Positions 58,245 to 64,000 of a stretch of 64,000 nucleotides of DNA are shown here, in pieces. Source of the stretch: Gracilaria domingensis (taxonomy: Eukaryota; Rhodophyta; Florideophyceae; Gracilariales; Gracilariaceae). The position numbers were made by a program, and so were the translations under genes. Positions within the stretch are counted from its first letter, which is position 1. The number at the start of each line of letters is the position of its first letter. Where the stretch lies: assembly GCA_022539475.1 (NCBI GenBank), contig VCMS01000092.1:62001-126000 (forward strand), given 5' to 3'. The notes beneath the pieces were generated by a model. It was not told where the DNA came from, did not search any database, and was given only the letters and a program-made list of their open reading frames with translations.

Positions 58245-61058
58245 GACTAACTAACAAAAGTGCCACAAGTCACAATTAGTCAGTAGCTGTACAAATTTAT
58301 AACACGTGTGACACGCTGTACAGGTTTCGTAGAATACAGAGGGGAATCTTCCGTTGGAAGAACAATTTGTTCCCAACAGCGATCTACGGTGTTGCACCAA
58401 TCAACCCGGCCTTTCACAACGATGGCTCCGACTCTGGACGAGAGCTCTTCCTCTTCTGAGCTTCGTGCTAAAGCTGTTATTCATAAACAAGCTGCAAAAC
58501 AGCTCAAAAGAAGGGGGCCAGGAAAAGGAGCTGGATCCAGTACAAAAAGTTCCATATGGAGCATTATTGCAGCCAATGTACTTAATGAGGCAGAGAAGTC
58601 AAAGTTTCAATATCTTGTATGTGGTGTGATTCGTAGCACCAACAAATCGTAACCTAACAATAATATTGTGTTGCATTACAAAACATATCATCTTCAAACC
58701 TTTCACAAAATTCAACAGTCACTGAATGCAAACCGAAACCCAGCAAAAACTCGTGCAATCAAATTTAATTCGAATATCATGGGATTTTCATTTCTCGTTC
58801 GGTCAATTTTCATTAACCCAAGTCGTGCGTCCTTATGTGTTCATTGCGTCAAAATCTACCGAAAATCTATTGAAAACAATTTTTTTGAAAGTTTTGATCC
58901 ATTGAAAATGCCTTGAGCATCTGCAAAAAAGTGCTTAGGTACAGAACAGTAAACGAATATCCAATGACGGAGAGTTTTACCTGGGAAATGAAAACCAAAT
59001 CCTGAAGCTCATCGACAACGAACTTTCAAAGTTTCTTAGTCCAAAACTCCACTCTTCTTTTTCATCTTTTTTTCAGGAGGAACAAAACATAATGCCCTTA
59101 CCTTCCATGTCAAACAAAATTCTACATCCTGTTGCTACTATTTTGTTTTCATGCATTGCTGAAGTGCCACTTTCTGGGATAGCAACACCAGAATTCCAGG
59201 GCCTTGTGGACCTTTTGGGAGGAAGAATGCCGTACTGCAGTAAAGGAATCTTTGACTCATACCTGTTGTCTACATACAAAGCAGTATGCAAGATTCTGAG
59301 AAAAAGAATAGGAAGAGTGAAGACAGGTTCACTTACTTTTGATGGGTGGAGTGCAGCACTTGGAGCCCGTATCATGGGTGTAACATGGCATTTTATTGAC
59401 CTCAATTGGCAGCTGAGTTCTATTCCAGTGACCATTTGAAACCTTGGAAACTTACCAAAGAATGCAGAGCAACTGTGTGAAGTTTTGCGTGCTATCGTTT
59501 CTACCAATTTGATTGTAGGGTCAGACGACATTTTTGTTTCTACAGTGACTACAGACAATGAGGCTGCAACGGCAAAGGCAGTTGATATTTATACGAATTA
59601 TATCGGTTCAGTACGCTGTGTGTGTCATACAATGGTATTGATGGTACATGATGTTTTTCAGACTGGCACAGCTTGGGGCAACAACATGAAACACGTTAAC
59701 AAAGTCACGTTTCACTTTAATTATCATCCTAAGGCTCCAATTTTGCTGCCAGAGCTGCAGACAAATGAGGGGATTACACCAGATCGTATTCAAAGGTTGA
59801 AGCATGACGTACCTACGCGCTGGCATTCTCGTCTCGAAGCTATGACTACATGTCTGACGAGAGCTGCAAACATACGCGAGGTTGCAAACTGTTTAAATAT
59901 AGCACATTCTGAGTTACCGAACCTCTGCGACGAGCATATTAGTTCTTTGGTAGAAATTGTCGCAGTCTTGAAAGAGGTTCGACTGGTCGCAAGACAACTA
60001 GAAGCTGACAGATCTGTTACGATGTCTGGCGCACCACGTTTACTTTTAGATCTTCACCAAACGCTTCAATTAATTCATGGAGATTTGCTACCCAACTCTG
60101 TTCCTTTTCATCAAACCGAACTTGAACAAGTTTCGACTAGCCTTTTCCCAACCGAGCCGATTGCACGACGTTGTATCATCAGCATCGCCAGCGCTGACAA
60201 AGCACGCGATCATGCTCGCGCACCACGTCTTGTTAAGCCTGTGGCTCGTGATTTATGTCGCAAACTTTGTACGTCTTTAGACGCTGGGTTGGTTGATTTA
60301 TGGAAGCCTGTTTCTGCTGCGTCAATTGCTTGGAATCCCAGTCAGGGTGATCATGATTTTGATTATTCAGGAGGCATTGTGTCATTGGTAGAGGGTAGAC
60401 GTGTCCTATTGTTTCATTTGGCGGCGCTGATGGACATTAATGAATGCGAGTTGGCGTTTCTGGTTTCTGGGTTCATCACAGTATGAAAGAGATGTTTTCT
60501 TTGACTTGTTATACGGCGCTCTGGTTCGAGAAATACAATCTCTTGATGAGTGTTCAGGATTCTCTACATCATCCCTTGAAACTTTGACAGAATTCTTTCA
60601 TAACAACATGCGTCAAGTCTTGAAAGAGAACGGTCGAAGAGACCCTGAAGAAGCTTTGATGTTTTTGAAAAGCGCTAACGAGAGACCTGGTCTCGTTAGC
60701 CCCGTTCCTTTTATCACTGTTACTCGCGCTTTGTTCGCTTCGCAGGCATCGTCGGCTGCTGCTGAGCGTCTTTTCAGTAACATTGGACGGAGGGAGGGCA
60801 TTCAATGCCAATCTTTATTGAGCAGTACGACGGAGATGTGCGAAACAATCCGCGTTTTCGTCCCAAATGAGCTTCGCGCGACGGACAATGTTCAGAAGGG
60901 TTTACTGCACGTTAGAGGTCACGCGTTTAGAGGTGTAGCGTACACTATTGCTTCAATGGTGTGGCATGATAATGAAAGTGGTGAGAATGACTAATTATGA
61001 ATAACTACTTGGTTTATGGGCTTGCCAATCACTACCGAAGTGAAAGAATTAGTTAGTC
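58245..61058 (+). mobile_element. Decayed hAT transposon
   Basis: A transposase pseudogene is bracketed by a 10-bp inverted match, GACTAACTAA at 58245-58254 and TTAGTTAGTC at 61049-61058. These may be the inner part of the terminal repeats. The usual 8-bp target duplication was not seen, so the exact ends stay uncertain. Confidence 0.55.
58422..60994 (+). pseudogene. hAT transposase pseudogene
   Basis: A first frame from the ATG at 58422 gives a Lys-rich N-terminus and a partial BED-type zinc finger region (W...YLVCG, later HYKTYH in another frame). The region 58650-59090 is broken. From 59092 to 60486 one frame runs with a single in-frame TGA at 59437. It includes LTFDGWSAALG, TVTTDNEAATAKAV (catalytic Asp region), CHTMVLMVHDVF and VPTRWHSRLEAM, all in hAT order. 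A frameshift near 60450 then leads to the C-terminal dimerisation domain (ASSAAAERLFSNIGRREG). With a stop, a frameshift and a broken finger the gene is dead. Confidence 0.85.
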
Positions 61059-61589
61059 AGATGTACGCCCCTGATTTAACCACCAGGTTTAGACGAACAT
61101 TCAACTCGCTTGCGCGAGTAAACCGGCGAAATGCAAGACAACTGTAAGCCCAACGCCTCCACGGCAGACCACCCGGAACCGGCCGGTAGTCCTTCTCAGT
61201 CAGCGCCCATGCTGCACATTTCTGCGATGCAGCAATTGCTCTCTTCTCTATGAAGTAATATCCCCACATGGGATTTCAGCGACACAACACTGAAGAAGCT
61301 CATGAAGCTTAACTACTCCCAATGAAGCGCTTCGCTCTCTGACATGCTAGCAACACATGGCTACTTCTATATTTTTGCAGAAACATTTGTTGGAGAAACG
61401 GAAGAAAATCGCAAGGCATTCGCGTCTTGTGGGTCATTGATCACCAACAGTATGTCTTTTCATGTGAACAAGCTAATTCCGCCCTCATTTCTCTTCCACT
61501 TGCTATGGATGATAGTGCAGTTTTTGAAAAATCTGCTTGACGTCACTGCCCAGCAGGACGTACACCAACTGTTTGCAGACGCGCAAAAA
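61059..61589. other. No gene recognised
   Basis: This is the spacer between the hAT remnant and a copia remnant. Short frames only. Confidence 0.35.
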
Positions 61590-62797
61590 CTTTGATACAA
61601 CAATGAAGAAGGACTCAACGATTATATTGAGCGACACCGACGATGTCAGGCGTTGCTCATCGAGGCCGGCGGTGTCGAGTTCACATTTGATGAACGTATC
61701 ATCAAGGTGTTACTCCGTGGCTTAATAGTAATCCCGAGCATTTTTTTCTGGTATTGCGGCTACCTTGTTTACCACAAACCTTCCAAATACTATCGCCAAG
61801 ACCAAACGTGCTTTAGCAACTTACAGATCAGCCACCTCAGATACACCAGACACACCGTTTAGGTTGCTTTCCGTGGCCGACGCTGGAACCCATTCCGCAG
61901 CCATAGACTCTCAAGTAGCGGTAGCAATTGAAAAACTTTCCAACATCTTAACACAAATGCCGCAATTCATAACACACATGTCGCAATCTATGGAGAGGAT
62001 GGAAACCAAGCTTAATGCAATCTCACGCTCACAAAAGCCAACGAAATTCCAACAAGGAGAGAGGCAAGGCCAGAGATCCAGCGCTAAAAAAGGCATCATC
62101 TGCCCACGACCAGCAATCCTCTGAGCTCACTCAGCAACTTCATAGCCAGTTTCAAGTGCTTCAGGAGTCGCCAGACCCCCAATCCGAGCTTGCAAACGAT
62201 CCGGGTAAGGTTTTGCTAAACACAGGATCACACCCTTCACATACGTCACTTTCTCTAACACCCACACGTTCTCCACAAACACCCGTGCACACGGTCATCG
62301 CAGATGTTTCTACAATCCCAATCACAAAAGCGGGGACATTGAAACTGAAGACTGATCATGGGAACACTTTACACGTTCCATCTCTCATGTCTCATCAAAT
62401 TTGTGGCACACTCCTGTCGGTCCACAAGCTCGCGAAACAATACGGGATTGTAATCTTCTCACCAAAAATCGCAGTAGTAGTAGATCTCTTAAAGAAAAAG
62501 ATCATCGCAACCACGACATGGAAACATAATGGCTACTTCCTAAACTGCACATCATCCGGCCGAGAAGGAGCCACTCACGCCGCCCGAACGTGTGGTACAA
62601 ACCCCGCGGACGGGCAAAGCCACGAAAATTGTTCAAAGCCTTCCCTCTATAGAGGTGTGCGCAGAAGTAGAGCTCCTCTCAGGGTGATCACACAAGGCGG
62701 GCATAAATCCGGGGATCACCATCACAACACGCGTAGAGGGCGATTAAAACAAGAAGACGGGGATAACGGTGGAGACAACGACACAGTTGGCAGTTAG
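61590..62797 (+). pseudogene. Ty1/copia gag and protease remnant
   Basis: A frame near 61600 reads LNDYIERHRRCQALLIEAGG with a following VLLRGL, as in copia Gag (UBN2-like). A second frame (61765-62124) continues with Gag C-terminal sequence. A third (62015-62797) holds a copia protease block, LLNTGSHPSH, in which the catalytic Asp of the D-S/T-G triad is Asn. Then come LHVPSLMSHQICGTLLSVHKL and a pre-integrase-like segment. The three-way frame split and lost catalytic residue show decay. It may or may not belong to the same element as the pol fragment at 54.8-55.9 kb. Confidence 0.65.
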
Positions 62798-63060
62798 CGT
62801 CACTCGAGTGAGACGCGGCACCCACGAGAGAGGAGAAGACACGCGATAGCGTTGAAAAGCCACGCGAGTGGTCGAGCTAAGAACCAGTGTGCACCAGTGT
62901 AGTGCAACGCTCATCTATGAGAAGTTTGGCCGGACTTTTTCATAATTCCCGTTCAGAGGTTTGCTTGGTACACACCAGTATATGACTAGTAATAACTAGT
63001 AGCTGCCATCGAGAGGGTTTGGACACATGGGACACAGTGGTGCTGATGGGAGGTTGATCA
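62798..63060. other. Spacer or U3 of the next LTR element
   Basis: No gene is visible. It may already be U3 sequence of the LTR whose end I place at 63743, because no left edge can be seen with one copy only. Confidence 0.3.
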
Positions 63061-63743
63061 CTATACGTGGGCGTTTGCCACAAGTAGTGGGTGTTTTAGT
63101 TAATATTATTTATTAATTTCGGGCCACGCACTACTTAGCGCGCCGGCGTCGCCGGCGTCGCGCCGAGTAAAGTTCCCAAACCAGGGTGATCCTACTTCAG
63201 GATCTCAGCTCTTGCCTTTCTCGCCTTCGGCGGTGCACAAATCTTTAGCGGTGGGAATCCCCGTTGCAACGGTTCGGCTATCCACCCTGCGTCCCCTAAG
63301 AAACCCAATTGTGGGAGTGTTCACCGCTTTTGTCACATTTCGACCCTGTACAGGGAACCCCCGGTTATACGCCGTATCCTTTCGCCCTTTTCTTCTTGAG
63401 TTCACCACACCTACGTGGGTGCCTCTCCTCTTTTCCCTTCCTTCTCCACTTCGTGGTACCGATCCTCTAGAGAGGTACACTCCACACACGTGGTTTGCTT
63501 TTTCAGCTCAACTCTCTACGCTCCGTCGTGATAGTTTGGCCCCGGTCTTACACTCGGCTAGCCGTGCCATTCCAGAGACGCTCTGTTCGCTGGCTGCCCT
63601 CCGTAGAGGAAGATCCCGAACGTCTTCGTGGTGTTTTCCTGCGTGCAGGCATTTCATTACAAACTGCTCTCCCGACCTAGAAGGTTAACTCACTTGTGTG
63701 TTCCCTCTTTGAGGTTCGTTCTTTTAGAAGCTCCCGTGTAACA
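63061..63743 (+). repeat. Putative 5' LTR (R-U5) and leader of a further LTR retrotransposon
   Basis: A+T-rich TATA-like sequence at about 63101-63119 is followed by a GC-rich hairpin-prone patch (GCGCCGGCGTCGCCGGCGTC, about 63140-63163). About 600 bp without any ATG follow. It ends in ...GTAACA, then two bases, then TGGTATGGATACC, a possible primer-binding site. The layout repeats that of the gypsy element at 24.5 kb. There is only one copy in the window, so the LTR nature is inferred. Confidence 0.45.
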
Positions 63744-63759
63744 GTTGGTATGGATACCG

Positions 63760-63996
63760 ATGTCTCCAAAGCCCTCCGATGCGGAGCCTACGATTACTCG
63801 CAGTCGTTCCACAAACGATGGTAATCCGACGGATAGTCTGCCTCCTTCGAGAATACCAGCTCGCCCTGGATCTACCCTCGGTAACAGGCCGCCCTCGCCG
63901 ACGTCTAACCCACCGGCGCGACGGACACTTACCGACTCCTGCAGGGAAGTTGAAGGCTGCCACCGAAGTGTCTCAGTCCCGGAGGGAGAAGGTTGA
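63760..63996 (+). CDS. Possible gag N-terminus of the further LTR retrotransposon
   Basis: The ATG at 63760 opens 78 codons of Pro/Ser/Arg-rich, disordered sequence (PPSRIPARPGSTLG), common at the start of Gag proteins. It stops at 63996. Another frame becomes coding-like near the window end (AATEVSQSRREKVEN) and is still open there, so a frameshift near 63940 is possible. A first ATG at 63750 opens only a short frame. The window ends too early to decide. Confidence 0.35.
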   Translation: MSPKPSDAEPTITRSRSTNDGNPTDSLPPSRIPARPGSTLGNRPPSPTSNPPARRTLTDSCREVEGCHRSVSVPEGEG

Positions 63997-64000
63997 AAAC

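Noticed and set aside
1-64000. CRISPR arrays, bacterial operons, rRNA or tRNA genes
   Set aside because: No regularly spaced repeats, ribosome-binding sites or operon spacing were seen. I found no rRNA and no convincing tRNA cloverleaf by eye. The genes are eukaryotic.

Overview
This window is nuclear DNA of a eukaryote. The host genes are eukaryotic: an ORMDL sphingolipid regulator, an SPT2-like histone chaperone, a PWWP protein, a bZIP-like factor and an Mpv17/PMP22 membrane protein. At least two genes, Mpv17 and TrmO, carry short GT-AG introns of 71-109 nt with CTAAC-like branch points. Host promoters are GC-rich patches. The lineage cannot be fixed from sequence alone. A unicellular alga or another protist seems more likely than an animal or land plant, but that is inference.

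Bases 1-22500 are gene-dense host sequence. In order: an orphan gene (810-1769, +), an ABC half-transporter (2122-4164, -), a LINE remnant (6685-7014), Mpv17 (8292-9056, -, three exons), a bZIP-like gene (9711-11213, +), a PWWP gene (12115-14259, -), a NYN-domain gene (15241-16527, -) divergent from ORMDL (16784-17254, +), TrmO (18181-19109, -, three exons), a small proline-rich coiled-coil gene (19967-20482, -) and an SPT2-like gene (21135-22502, -).

From about 24.5 kb to the end the window is almost all transposable elements. At 24470-42836 there is a Ty3/gypsy array of the form LTR-internal-LTR-internal-LTR, with LTRs of about 1.9 kb. Each LTR carries a zinc-finger coding region that has no ATG in the genomic DNA. 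A predicted 69-nt intron (TACTAAC branch point) would join A to TG and so create the start codon in frame. The transcribed part of the LTR has no other ATG until the gag start codon at the LTR end. Splicing therefore appears to choose between gag (unspliced RNA) and the two-finger protein (spliced RNA). I consider this the main discovery candidate of the window.

Downstream come a pogo/Tigger-like DNA transposon with matching terminal repeats (42837-45274), a divergent cluster around an En/Spm(CACTA)-type Tnp2 transposase (about 46.8-54.4 kb), a decayed Ty1/copia pol fragment (54.8-55.9 kb), an unrecognised minus-strand coding region (55.9-57.0 kb), a decayed hAT transposon (58.2-61.1 kb) and a decayed copia gag/protease fragment (61.6-62.8 kb). 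The window ends in what looks like the 5' LTR, primer-binding site and gag start of another LTR retrotransposon, which also has a long ATG-free leader.
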